Assembly (NCBI GenBank): GCA_018340805.1
Contig: JACMZG010000008.1
Coordinates: forward strand, 74,717,805 to 74,781,804
DNA: 64,000 nucleotides
Reading direction: 5' to 3'
Source of the DNA: Microvelia longipes
Taxonomy: Eukaryota > Arthropoda > Insecta > Hemiptera > Veliidae
The notes beneath the pieces were generated by a model. That model was not told where the DNA came from. It saw nothing but the letters and a program-made list of their open reading frames with translations, and did no database searches. Positions within the stretch are counted from its first letter, which is position 1; each line of letters starts with the position of its first letter. Position numbers and translations under genes: made by a program. Shown piece after piece: positions 13,014-23,799 of the stretch.

Positions 13014-13318
13014 TAAATAAAAATAAAAAACAAGTCTCTCCACTGATGTGTAAGTATAATGACAAAGCCAGCTTTCAGACCTAACAGTCCATCATCAGGG
13101 CCGGCGAGATGCGAAGAAAGTGTTAAGAAACGGAAGTGATTGAGTCGTCCAACTCGTTGAACTCGACTGACGCAATCACTTCCGTTTCTTAACATTTTCT
13201 TCGCATCTTGCCGGCACTGATGATGGACTGTCAAGTCTGAAACCTGGCTCTGTCATTATACTTAAACATCAGTGGACTCGTTTTTTTATTTTTTCAGAGA
13301 CTTGTTTTTTATTTTTCT
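13014..13318. mobile_element. Hairpin MITE H1 with hammerhead-like cores in both arms
   Basis: Inverted repeat with ~120-bp arms around a loop near 13,145-13,165. The outer end 'acaagtctct' at 13,031-13,040 pairs with 'agagacttgt' near 13,296. The right arm (+) has CTGATGA at 13,217-13,223, then GGACT/AGTCT (13,225-13,229 and 13,234-13,238) able to form stem II, then GAAA at 13,239-13,242. The left arm has the same order on the minus strand (CTGATGA at 13,098-13,092, GAAA at 13,077-13,074). Stem I/III pairing is poor. It shares 'tctctccac' and 'actgatgatgg' with the element at 17.2 kb. Confidence 0.75.
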
Positions 13319-14208
13319 TTTTTCCTTAGTTACTAAAATAGTTGGCTTTGTAACTACTTTAATTTTAATCATACAGCATAGATATTATTTTCTCCAAAGT
13401 CAGATTGGAGTCTTAAGAGATCAATGTAGTTTCATTGTATCATCTGCCTCAATCTACCTCTATAGTGAGCATAATTAATAAGCTCTTAGCAGCATCACTC
13501 AAGAGTCATAGAGCACAGGCGTCAGAGGCGTTTCCACACCACGCAATGTTTTTCAAGTGCTTGTAGCTTCTCAAGCAAGCATCTTTACACTTTCCAATTA
13601 AGATGCCTGAAAAAACTTGAGGCCTATACGTTTAAGACCACCTAATATTCATTCAACTAATACTACTCCTATTTTGGGTAGAAGGTAATATAAGTAGGCC
13701 CGCTATTTAGCTTTAAAACATCAGTGATCTGACTAAGATTTAAACGTAAGCTACACTTAAACCAAAAGTATCCCGGGGTGACCTAGAAAAAACCTGACGA
13801 TCTTACTAACTGAGCAAGCAGTGAATCTACCTACGGTGCTAGGCAAAGACATTTAATTATTTTAGCAATTATTGCGATTAAATGGAAAGCTAAGAAAATC
13901 ATCAAATCATAATTATTTTCTTGTATTAGACATCAATATTGAAATATTAATCAATAGTAGTGAGATTCGTTTCGATATTTTGACACGAGCAGATTTCTGC
14001 CAAATAAAAGTCTTTATATTATTGCCACCGAAATTATGTTTATAAAACCATAATTTAATGCGGGTTTGAGGCATTAAATTAATAAATAAATCTGAGAATA
14101 TAATATTCCTATTTTAACACGTTTTTTTAGCAGAGGCTATGAAATAGCATAGCAGGATTTAAATCATTAGTTGCTTTGACGGAGATTCTGTGGTATAGAC
14201 TCACCATT
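13319..14208. other. AT-rich sequence without recognised feature
   Basis: No gene or clear repeat seen. Confidence 0.45.
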
Positions 14209-14514
14209 ATGTTTAATAAAAAAAAACACTAGAATTAAAAACAATTGATGTATTGTCAACTACAATGGTATAAAAAAAATTTAACTAGCCGGTTTTGACT
14301 TTACGTCATCATCAGAGCTGTTTACAACTAGCCGGTTTTGACATTACGTCATCATTTGAGCTGTTTACAACTAGTTGGTTTTGACATTACGTCATCATCA
14401 GAGCTGTTTACAACTAGTTGGTTTTGACATTACGTCATCATTAGAGCTAGCTATACTATTGTGGCTAAAAATATATCTATTGTTTTTAATTCTTGTGTTT
14501 TTTTTATTAAACAT
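14209..14514. mobile_element. TIR element H2 with four 43-bp internal tandem repeats
   Basis: Terminal inverted repeats of ~49 bp (14,209-14,257 and 14,466-14,514) start 'atgtttaataaaaaa' and end 'tttttttattaaacat'. Between them are four direct repeats of 43 bp (14,283-14,325, 14,326-14,368, 14,369-14,411, and 14,412-~14,450 truncated). On the minus strand the intact units contain CTGATGA followed by a GAC..GTC hairpin and AAAAC. That order resembles a hammerhead core with G12 replaced by A. Confidence 0.8.
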
Positions 14515-15213
14515 CATGATATAGCAAGATTTGTAATTTGGATTAAAAGAGTAATGAGAACCACTTTTTCAATCAATGAACTTTCTGCAATACTATAGAT
14601 TTCTATTACTGTTCACTGAGACATACTCTATACAACTAAGCCTCACTAACCCCTCAGCAATGAATTTATAAAGCAATAAAATAAACCATTACAGCCTAGT
14701 TATATAATCTACAGAACCTTCTAATAAGTATTTCAATAAATATGAAATCTTAAAAGGATCTCTACAAATAAAGCATCTGAAGCCATTTGTCCGGACGTGA
14801 TAACGATAGCAAGTCGTTTAAAAGCTTTCTCTAAAATTTTTATTACATACCTCCTTTGTTCTAGTTTCTTGTAATAATTTATCTTAGCGATGGTTATAGA
14901 AGTACAAGTATATAATAGAAGAGAAATGGATCCCCGAGGCCCCGTTTATTTATTGAACACGATTCTATAGTTATTTGCCGATATGGTTCTTAGTTATAGT
15001 TGAGAACGTTTCAGTATGACTTATGACAGTATAAAGAACACATAATATTTTAAATGAAAAGCAATAAAAGATAATATTTTGTCGAGGGGTTTTTAGATAA
15101 ATGGAGTAGTTTTATTTAGAATGGATGCAATTTAGACATTTTACATCCTTAAGATCGTAAGAATGTATTCACATTAAAGTGTAGTGCAATATAAAAGCTT
15201 TTACATACATTAT

Positions 15214-15214
<1 letters not shown>
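14515..15214. other. AT-rich sequence without recognised feature
   Basis: No supported gene or repeat. Confidence 0.45.
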
Positions 15215-15219
<5 letters not shown>

Positions 15220-15273
<54 letters not shown>

Positions 15274-15282
15274 ATATATATA

Positions 15283-15330
<48 letters not shown>

Positions 15331-15343
15331 TGTGTGGTGTGTG

Positions 15344-15385
<42 letters not shown>

Positions 15386-15388
15386 ATG
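15220..15388. repeat. Compound microsatellite (TA)n-(TG)n-(CG)4
   Basis: (TA)n to about 15,300, then (TG)n with TGG interruptions, ending in 'gcgcgcgcg'. Frames of Tyr-Ile, Cys-Val or Thr-His through it are artefacts. Confidence 0.95.
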
Positions 15389-15560
15389 TAAGTGTTATCC
15401 TTGCGTATGGCAAACGATAACTCTAAATTGAATTAAAACTTGGTTACGGAGCCTATTGTTTGTGAAACATTTATAACGTCATAAACCTGTCATGGCGTCA
15501 TGATTTTTTTATCTTGGTGAAATTTAGATTTTTATTTTTTTATATTGAATGCCTTTAATC
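15389..15560 (+). repeat. Dispersed repeat Z, copy 1 (abuts a microsatellite)
   Basis: Starts 'gtatgtaagtgttatccttg', has 'cgtatggcaaacgataact' and later 'catggcgtcatg'. The same order follows the (TA)n array at 53,676, and a shorter copy is at 55,695. It is non-coding. Confidence 0.7.
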
Positions 15561-15732
15561 TGTAGTAATAGATTGTTCAAATTCAAAAAAAGTGTTTAAC
15601 TAAGTATGATAAGCAAATTAAAAGCTTCATTCAAATTCGATATAGTCTTTATGTGCTAATAATAAATGCTTGATAAAATAATCATAAATATACTAATGCT
15701 TTTATTTTACAAAGATTAGGGTCTTTCGATAG

Positions 15733-15915
15733 GGACCGCGTGGATGTAGATGAAGAATCCGACGTTTGCCTTCCACTGTGTGAGGCATCTTTAGGGATGG
15801 TGGACATCATGGATGAAAAAGCTATGCTCTCCAAGATGTCCAACACCCCTGAAGATGTCAACCACAGTGGAATCAAAACGTCGGATTCATCATCTACATT
15901 TACGCGGTCACCACA
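15733..15915. repeat. Palindromic repeat with GACCGCGT ends
   Basis: Arms of ~90 bp: 'gaccgcgtggatgtagatga' on the left, and the reverse complement of 'tcatctacatttacgcggtc' on the right. A third copy of the arm alone lies at 20,175-20,220. Acidic or serine-rich frames on both strands result from the palindrome and are not supported as a gene. Reading outward, each arm has a CTGAAGA or CTAAAGA followed after ~25 nt by AAACGTCGG. This is a remote hammerhead-like order with a changed core. Confidence 0.65.
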
Positions 15916-16129
15916 AGTTAATTCACGTTTGTTCCCCGAGGTATAGCCAATTTTCTTCTCTAGGGCAGTAAAGTGATCTTCCTACCATGCTAGCAACTTT
16001 GAATAGGTATTTTCGATTCAAAGAGTAGATAAACATTTTCATTTTAAGTGCTCTGAACTCAACATGACCTAAACTACATCTGAGACCTCTAACATTATTC
16101 AGACTTAAACTTTAAAATGCCGTTTTATA

Positions 16130-16420
16130 TGCGAAATCATATAGGAGAGCTTATTTTCATATAGGAAAACTTTTTTCATATAGGAAAGCTTGTTTTCTTT
16201 TAGGAAAGCTTATTTTCACGTTTAAAGCTTATTTTCATATAGGAAAGCTTACTTTCACATAGGAAGGCTTACTTTTATATAGAAAAGCTTATTTTCATAT
16301 AGGAAAGCTAACTTTCATGTAGGACAGCTTACTTTCATATAGGAGAGCTTACTTTCATATAGGAGAGCTTCTTTTTTTTAGGAAAGCTTACTTTTATACT
16401 TGTAAGCTCATTTTTATGGA
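16130..16420. repeat. 20-bp minisatellite
   Basis: About 13 imperfect copies of a unit like 'tataggaaagcttactttca'. Confidence 0.9.
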
Positions 16421-17200
16421 ATGTCAATTTTATAGAAACAAGAAAATTCCTTAGTCCATTTGATATTGATCCTGTTTGATTGTTTTTCTCTTTCTTATAA
16501 ACATGCTATACTTAGTTTCAAATATTCCATCTTCCCTTCATCTTTTTACTTTTCTTTTTGTAAGCATAATAATCTTTTTTAACTCCTCCCTTCGACCGTT
16601 TTAATTTCACGCATGAAAAATTTACTTTATTTTAAAATTTCCTTGGTAAAACATTTAACCTTAAAGATTAACTTTACTCTATCTTATCTAAAGTCATTCA
16701 TGGAGAAATTTTCTTTCACCAGGTGGAAATGATGCTGTGATAATTACACTTTCCCATGGAGAAAACAAATCAGCAGCGTTTAGATACACATTCTTACCAA
16801 CAAACGCTGAGTTTTGAAATATTGTTCTTAGAAATTGAATTTTAATTTCAGTAATTTCTCTTTTGTAGCACTATTTGTTTTATAGAACTCCCACATCTTG
16901 ATTTAAACAACACAGCTTAAAGTTCTACAATAACAACAAAAAACTAAATATTCTTCTTGTACTTTACTTCAAGAAAAATATGATATTTAAATTATTATTA
17001 TCTTATTGTGGCAGGAAAATTAAGCATTTTTAAACTGACTTCGATCCGCAAAATGGCGTTTTTCTGAGGTAGGGAGTTCAGGATCACTTTGTTTTGTTCT
17101 ACAGACATGAAATACAATTGTATCCACTGTAAAAAGATTTTTTTGTACGGTGACAATAAAAACTTTTAGATGAAATTGAACACCAGTGGAGTCGTTCATT
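16421..17200. other. AT-rich sequence without recognised feature
   Basis: Nothing supported apart from poly-T and poly-A rich stretches. Confidence 0.45.
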
Positions 17201-17536
17201 AAAGAAAGAGTCTCTCCACAAAAATATTTTATTGGCAAAGCGCTTTCAACCTAGCATGAGGCATCATCAGTGCCTTATAGTAAGATGAAATTAACAAACC
17301 ATGACACAAATAACATTAAAAACTACAAATAACTACTTCTTCTTCTTAGATGGTAAATGCTCGGTGAGCCGTGTAAGACATTTGTGTAAGACATACAGTT
17401 ATTTGTAGTTTTTTAATGTTATTTGTGTCATGGTTTGTTAATTTCATCTTTACTATAAGGCACTGATGATGGCCTCATGCTAGGTTGAAAGCGCTTTGCC
17501 AATAAAATATTTTTGTGGAGAGACTCTTTTCTTTCA
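17201..17536. mobile_element. Hairpin MITE H3 with hammerhead-like cores in both arms
   Basis: Arms of ~130 bp (17,201-17,336 and 17,400-17,536) with outer ends 'aaagaaagagtctctccac' and 'gtggagagactcttttcttt' around a ~60-bp loop. Both arms carry the catalytic-core order: plus strand CTGATGA 17,463-17,469 and GAAA 17,487-17,490, minus strand CTGATGA 17,270-17,264 and GAAA 17,247-17,244. Related to H1 by end and core motifs. Confidence 0.85.
17459..17500 (+). ncRNA. Candidate hammerhead ribozyme motif (type I-like, minimal stem III)
   Basis: GGCA (17,459-17,462) can pair with TGCC (17,497-17,500) as stem I. C3-A9 is CTGATGA. Stem II is GGCCT with AGGTT (17,471-17,475, 17,482-17,486; two G-U pairs, one extra U after A9). 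GAAA is intact, followed by GCGCTT: A15.1 can pair with U16.1 and position 17 is U. Stem III (AGCGCT) is self-complementary with no loop, so folding would need a dimer, as described for short-stem-III hammerheads in Penelope-like elements and newt satellites. The minus-strand arm (17,274-17,234) repeats the motif. Activity is untested. Confidence 0.5.
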
Positions 17537-17844
17537 CCCATAATAAAAACTTTGTTTTGTACAGCTGGGAGTTCATCTATTTGCCGCGAGGAAAGCTGAA
17601 GACAATATTCTTATTGTAGTTCAGCTATAGTTCCCCTAGATTGCAGCACTAATTTATCAGTATATCTTTCTTTTTGTTATATTTATTGTTTTTTTATCAA
17701 AATTAAATTTAAATTAATTACATATTTGTATTTATTTAATAGAAAGTATTATTTACAATGTTCAATATTGATTTAAGTGACACTAAGTTGTTAGCAACTC
17801 CACCATAGTTAAAAACATCAGCCATAATCGGTAATACTAAAAAA

Positions 17845-18560
17845 TCGGGTACGGGGTACCTTGGAACTTTTCCTAATCACATCGGATTCGCTACGATTAT
17901 CTTCCGTGCTTCGGACTCGCTTCGCTCGTCCTCACAATATACAGTTCGCCAAATTTATACTACAAAATGCCTTCGGACTCGCTTCACTTGTCTTCAAATA
18001 GTAAATGCATCCGTATCATTCTCAGCGGACACCCATACAGCATTGACCACGCTCAATGCCTCTTAATTTTTATGATCCAACAAAAATCATAGATTTTCTT
18101 GTCGTAATGAAACAAAACATTGTGTACTTATTATTATGTAATAGTATATACTTGTACCAAATTTCAACTTAATCAAACCATTTTCAAATTGTTTACTGTT
18201 TTTTATAAAACATATACACAAGTCATTCAATAAAAATTGAACTAATCCTAATAATGAGATGAAACTTGGCACATATATTAGTCTTATACATAGTCACATG
18301 CGTGCCAAATCTCAATCCGATCGCATCATGTTTCCGTGTTTTATTTTTTTTGTAATTTTTGCCGAGTCATAATTGCGGGTTAATGACGTCATAAAAAATA
18401 TTTTCCTAATAGCACAACTACAGTGGTAGAATGATTTTCGTACAAAGTTTTAACCTTTTAGTAATAATTCACTGAAAGTTACGATGATATCAGACACACA
18501 CACGCACACACACATACATACAGACACATATAAACGACAGTAAATAAAAATGGCATCACT
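17845..18560. repeat. Dispersed repeat family X, copy 1
   Basis: Begins 'cgggtacggggtacctt', contains repeated 'tcggactcgcttcgctcgtc', then 'atgagatgaaacttggcaca', and ends in a CA-rich tract. The same order occurs at 26.37-26.96 kb. Partial copies lie at 19.89, 20.75 and 59.33 kb. No protein is encoded. Confidence 0.7.
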
Positions 18561-18934
18561 GATTTTATCGTTTTGTAATGTTTCAACTTAATACCTCTTG
18601 CATTTTAAACTATCGTTTCTTGAACTTTTAGTAGTAGTCAGTACTTTAAATAGTCGTTAAATTAATAATAATATTTTTTATTATTAATTTATAATTTTAA
18701 TAAATTAAGTATCTTACACAATAAAGATAGGAAAGTGATCGTTTATGACGATCATTCGTAGAACTTCTGAGTATGACTGATGATGGCCGGATACAGGAAA
18801 AAGTTAATTTTTGAGTAAATTTGTTTATATACTATTCAGTGAAGAGACTATTTATTTCTCTTTTGGACTACTTCACAGAGCAGCTATATTTATATCATAC
18901 ATTAAATTTTGTTCTTTTTTACTATAATGTTATA

Positions 18935-19215
18935 AAATAACAAATGATAGTAATAAAATGTAAGATAATATTATCAATATTATTAATAGTAATAAAATGT
19001 AAGATAATATTAATAAAATGAAAGATAATAGTAATAAAATGTAAAATAATAGTATCAAAAATTAAAATAATAGAAAAAAATTTATAATAATATTGATAAA
19101 ATGTTAGATAATGAAACAAAATGTAAGATAGTAGTAATAACATGTAAGGTAATAGTGATGAAATGTAAGACAATATTAACAAAATGAATGATAATAGTAA
19201 TAAAATGGAAGATAA
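18935..19215. repeat. ~21-bp AT-rich minisatellite
   Basis: Imperfect tandem copies of 'taataaaatgtaagataata'. The hydrophobic minus-strand frame across it is an artefact. Confidence 0.85.
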
Positions 19216-19887
19216 TCTTTTGGATAATTTTCTGCCGCTAGTAGATACAATTGTTTAAACGATTCAAACCAAACATGATGTGCCCCTCACAGTATTTTTA
19301 TCTTGTCCCGTAGCCTATTTCAATCTTTATAAGGCACGCTTTAGAACTTGAGAGTCTTTTCAAAGCAAATTATTTAATAAGCAAGATCATTAGAAGGTGT
19401 GAAAGAAGAGGGGATCATTTATTTTAAGAACTTCTGTTGAATCATAAAGATTTCGATGTTAAAATTCCTTTTTACTTTTTGTTTCCTTTAACAAAAAGTC
19501 TGTTTCTAGTGAAAGTGGTGGGTAAACGGGACAAAGCATAATAATAAAAAAAATAATAAAAACTTTGATAGGCACACCGAAAGCTGTTCTATTTTTCCCT
19601 TTTTATTCTACTCTTACTATATAAGTTTTACATAAAATATAATACTTAATTCCCTTTTAAATTGTACTTTATAGTTATTATACTTAATAATTAAAAATAC
19701 TAACAAAAGAGCTTAATTAACTTTAAATGAATTCTTAAGATTACAAGCAGTTTTTAAGAAAATTACTCTTCCCTGTAAGTTATTAATTAGAAACAAATTT
19801 ATTAACTAGATTAAAATTAATCAAGCCATTATTAAATTATTATTAAAGGAGAATAGTTTTAAAATTTTCCATGTGCTTTAATAAAAA
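19216..19887. other. AT-rich sequence without recognised feature
   Basis: No gene or repeat boundary recognised. Confidence 0.45.
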
Positions 19888-20225
19888 ATTGGGCCCGGGA
19901 TCTCTCGGAACTTTTCCTCGCCACATTGGATTCGCTACACTCATCCTCCCTATACTTTAGATAGTACTTTGGTTTTGCTCGTCCTCAGAATATTCAATTT
20001 TCTAAATTTATTCTGCAACACCTAGTTATCACATTATTTTCTTCCCAGCAGTCCAGGCATTGTTCTCATTCGATGCTACTTGTAATGTATGATTGATCAA
20101 ACAAAAACCGAAGATATACTTAATAAACTGCGTAGGCTTCCGCGGTTATTTTTATGAAGATTTAGGTCTTCCGGTGGTGACCGCGTGAATGTTGATGAAG
20201 AATCCGATGTTTCGCTTCCGAAGGT
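19888..20225. repeat. Family X fragment followed by a GACCGCGT-arm fragment
   Basis: 19,888-20,110 matches family X ('gggcccgggatctctcggaa', 'ttctgcaacacctag'). 20,163-20,220 is a single arm of the palindrome seen at 15.73 kb ('ggtgaccgcgtgaatgttga'). Confidence 0.6.
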
Positions 20226-20287
20226 ATACTTGCCGCATTCAAACTAAACTTAGTCTGTTTATTTATTTGCAAAAAAAATTAATTGTT

Positions 20288-20560
20288 TACACAATATAAT
20301 TGTTTGAGGGACACCTAGGAATTGTAACAAGCAAAATGCAATGCTATATCTGGGAACTGTTCCATCATTCAACATTTGTAATATTCTTCGGAATCTTAAT
20401 TAAAGGCCAGAGTGAGACTAGGCTCTGACGGCGACCTGATAAGTTAAACGTGTATCGCAGAGCTTGACATGACATTATGTCGAGCCATCAATGATGACGA
20501 ATGTTGAATGATGCAGCATTTCAGATAGGTGTCTCTCGCACAATTATATTGTGTCAACTA
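20288..20560. mobile_element. TIR element T1, older copy with decayed ribozyme motif
   Basis: Ends 'cacaatataattgtttgag' and 'ctcgcacaattatattgtg' are inverted. The body matches the element at 34.38-34.77 kb. The central segment (about 20,420-20,465) keeps the pairing sides GCTCTG and CAGAGC. Its core has changed to CTGATAA, and most of the GAAA block is lost. Confidence 0.7.
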
Positions 20561-20744
20561 TTCATGTTTTGCGAAACTCGGTAATATCAAATTATATATG
20601 TTTTGCTTTCAGCAGCATGATGGTGGTTTGATTTTCCTAGGTGTGTCTCTCACACAGTTATATTAGATACATTTGCACTAAACTTCAACTCAATTGGAGT
20701 ATTTTCCGATTTAATACAATTTTTAAAACACGTATACAATCCAT

Positions 20745-20880
20745 TTAATAAAAATTGAACTAATGCTGCTAATGAGATGAAACTGCGCACATATGTTGGA
20801 CTTCTCAAAACCAATCAAAATACTTTTCCTTGTTTAATGAATTTTTGGAATTTTCACACAACCACACATGAACCACTTTG
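20745..20880. repeat. Family X partial copy
   Basis: 'aatgagatgaaactgcgcac' and flanks match the central part of family X. Confidence 0.55.
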
Positions 20881-21110
20881 TGAAAACCACTTAGAACCAC
20901 TTAGAACTACTTAGAACTTACTTAGAACCACTTAGAACTTAGAACACTAGAACTACTTAGAACTTACTTAGAACATTAGAACTACTTAGAACACTTAGAA
21001 CTACTTTAGAACTAGAATTAGAACCACTTAGACTACTTAGAACTTAGAACTACTTAGAACCACTTAGAACTACTTAGAACTTACTTAGAACCACTTAGAA
21101 GCCCTTAAAA
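20880..21110. repeat. Minisatellite based on ACTTAGAACY
   Basis: About 20 imperfect copies of a ~10-bp unit such as 'acttagaact'. Confidence 0.9.
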
Positions 21111-21410
21111 CAAAAAACGGATAATTCAGATGTTAACTCGGTATCAGACTTTTTTGCACATAGTAATGTAGGTATACTGAAAAGGATTTCACTATACCTA
21201 CGGTATAAATGAGAAAAAGATAAAATTAAGGCTTAATGCGTACTATTAAGTCTTTAATAAAGATTTGATCATCTCAGCCTACAAAATTAATTGTTTTTAT
21301 TACAACTATTTTAGTTACAAAAAAATTAGTTTCAAGTAGTAATGCAAGGTTGGTGCTCAGGTTGTGAATCGTGAAACAAAAACTAAAACAAGAAAGGATG
21401 ATAGTTGAGC

Positions 21411-21731
21411 CATAGAGATATATACTAGAGGGAGCATAGCCTATCTTAATACATTGAGAGGCCTGAAACATTTTTGGTGGGGCTCTCAGGGGCTCTGTGT
21501 AACCTCATTGAAACCTGCTCCAAGAGGGAGTTGAGGTTATAATTAATCAATTGTTTTGGGCTTCCCACAGATTGTTTGTGTTGTAATTTGTATTTTTAAC
21601 ATTCAATTATATAATTTACTGTTTGTTTGTTCTGTCTATTTGATGTTAATGATAATCGAATGTGGTCAGGTTACTTTTTCGATGTTTCAAAATTCAACCC
21701 ATAGGGCCCCTCTAGTAATATATCTCTATGA
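21411..21731 (+). mobile_element. MITE family M1, complete copy
   Basis: Terminal inverted repeats 'catagagatatatactaga' and 'tctagtaatatatctctatg'. The interior contains 'ggggctctcaggggctctgt' and 'gaatgtggtcaggttacttt'. The element at 30,229-30,493 has the same ends and interior. Fragments lie near 29.1-29.4 kb. It is non-coding. Confidence 0.8.
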
Positions 21732-22260
21732 GTTGAGCAAAGAGCCACGCATTTTAAAGGAAATTCATTTAGCTTTCAGACCTCTCGAATTTTTTTAAAT
21801 AGAGCAAGTCATTGTACGCATTAAATACATCCTTTCCGTGTTTCGATTTTGGTAAATAACCTTATTGAAAGTTTGATTGGATTTTAATTATTTTTAAATA
21901 ATTATAATTAAAGCTTTAATTAACTTTAACACGCTTCCTACATTATACCCTCACTAGCAAAAGTGTATTCATTAATTTCTACTGTTACGAAATATATTTT
22001 TGTACTTTACAAATATTAAATTGCCACAAAGTTTGTTAAGGGTTTGTATATAGAAGATACAACCCCTTTTTTAGGGAAAATTATCTTTAATGTAATTAAA
22101 TATTGGGTATAACTTTTAATATAATAATTGTAATTTTCATCCTTATACGTTTTTCAGTTCAAATTTTTTAGGGAATTATGAACAAAAAATTACGCTTAAA
22201 ATTTAGATGGAAGGAGTGAAAATGGAAGAAGATGAGAAAGGAGCAAGGAACAATCGATTC

Positions 22261-22800
22261 TTCTAGTTCAGCGGTTCTTAAATAGTGTTCCGCTGAACTT
22301 TAGAGTTAAAGGCATTAATATAAACAAAAATAAAATATGAGAAAGTATTAAAAAAATAAGTATAAAGGGATCAAAGAAGGTAATCAAAGTTTTGTTCCAC
22401 CTTTTGTTAATTCTTTTCTTCTTATCAGCAAACATATCTAACTTAATTTTAATAACTGATACTTTACTTAGATACACTTTCTTTACTATGGATTAAGTCT
22501 TAACTTTACTGTCGCGCTGTTTGAACGTGATTATTCCTCTCCATAGTGTTTTACTGTGTCTTATTCGCTTTTTTGTGTTCTAACGTTTACTTCTATATCA
22601 ACTTATGAGTGGTTACTAACATTTTGTTTCATTTTAAGAAAAAATATTATTGATATATTATTCGAGTGTTGAATCGTTTTCCGTAAAAATGCAAATATTT
22701 AAATATCATAACAAAAAGCTGGGGGTAGGGGGTGCGTAAATGTTTTGTTCCATTTTAAGGGGTACTCAAACAAAAATGTTCAGAGACCCCTGGTCTAGAT
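22261..22800. mobile_element. hAT-like non-autonomous element
   Basis: Ends 'cagcggttcttaa' (22,269) and '...gagacccctg' (22,792) give CAG-type inverted termini as in hAT elements ('cagcggttct' against 'caggggtctc'). Flanks ttctagtt and gtctagat agree at six of eight positions, as for an 8-bp target duplication. The interior is AT-rich with no transposase. Confidence 0.6.
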
Positions 22801-23335
22801 TATGTCCAGCGCCTTTTAGTTTGTGAAATATGAATAACGTCATTTACCCACAATGATGACGCGGCAAAAAAATTTAAAAATTACAAAACCACAGATAGTT
22901 GTCTGATCAGGTTACAATATAATGCCTATATACTATGCACTATGTATGGTTATCAGACATAACCATATATACGAAGTTAAATTCTATGAACATTACATCT
23001 TGATATATAAAGCTTTATTTATTTATTTTTTTATTTATACAATTTTTAAAATGAGCCCTCAACAGATAATTCTCAAACAAGGCGCTCAGGTATAATAGAA
23101 ATTACATAGCTAAACTTAAGTAAAGATAACAAAAAAACATAAAAATGATTTATAAAAGAGATTAAAATCTGATTGAGACTAGTTATGAAAATTAGACGAT
23201 AACAACTTACAATAATTAAAGGCTTAAAAATAATACTTATAATAATAGACTAAAAATCATTATACACTAAAAATAAATTCACTAAACCATCATATAAAAG
23301 ACACAAATACATTCGAACTGACAATTATATCACAG

Positions 23336-23664
23336 TTAAGGGGATCCCGCAAAAAGTGGGGGTAAAAATCAATTAAACGGAAATATCTCTAGTTCTAAGC
23401 AAAATATCAAAATTCTAAGACGGTACTTCACTACTAATTTTTATTCTGCACATTTTAAGACTCATTTCAACCTTCTGGAGCAAAAAACAGTGGTGCAATT
23501 TGAGAACTAAAATTTTAAAGTAGTTCTCAAATTGCGCCACTGTTGTTTGCTCCAGAAGGTTGAAATGAGTCTTAAAATGTGCAGAATAAAAATTAGAAGT
23601 GAAGTACCGTCTTAGAATTTTTTTATTTAGATTTTTACCCCCCCTCTTTGCAGGATCGCCTTAA
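23336..23664. mobile_element. TTAA-flanked hairpin MITE
   Basis: Two ~150-bp arms meet near 23,515. Both ends sit next to TTAA, with inverted termini GGGGATCCCGCAAA and GGCGATCCTGCAAA (12 of 14 identical). TTAA targets are used by piggyBac-like transposases. Assignment to that superfamily is inference. Confidence 0.7.
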
Positions 23665-23799
23665 GATAAAGATATTAGACAATTAAGACTAAGATATTGG
23701 AACTACAAATAAACTTATTTTCCTTTGAATTGTAAACAAATCAAATTTTTACTTTTCATTTATATCGTACGAATATAGGAAAAGTATTGTGTTTTAAAA

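Noticed and set aside
15682..15946. Serine/acidic frames on both strands as a small gene
   Set aside because: They are generated by the palindromic repeat. The arm at 20.2 kb does not maintain the frame.
16130..16420. CRISPR-like regular repeats
   Set aside because: The 20-bp units are contiguous with no unique spacers, and this is a eukaryotic sequence. The 55-, 78- and 43-bp arrays are likewise plain tandem repeats.
18235..18262. Hammerhead core in repeat X (GCTGATAATGAGATGAAAC in related copies)
   Set aside because: Only six bases separate the would-be core halves, so no stem II can form. Position 8 is A in all copies seen.
18773..18800. CTGATGATGGCC...AGGAAAA as a further hammerhead-like core
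   Set aside because: GAAA is displaced, stem II would have two pairs, and no stem I or III is found.
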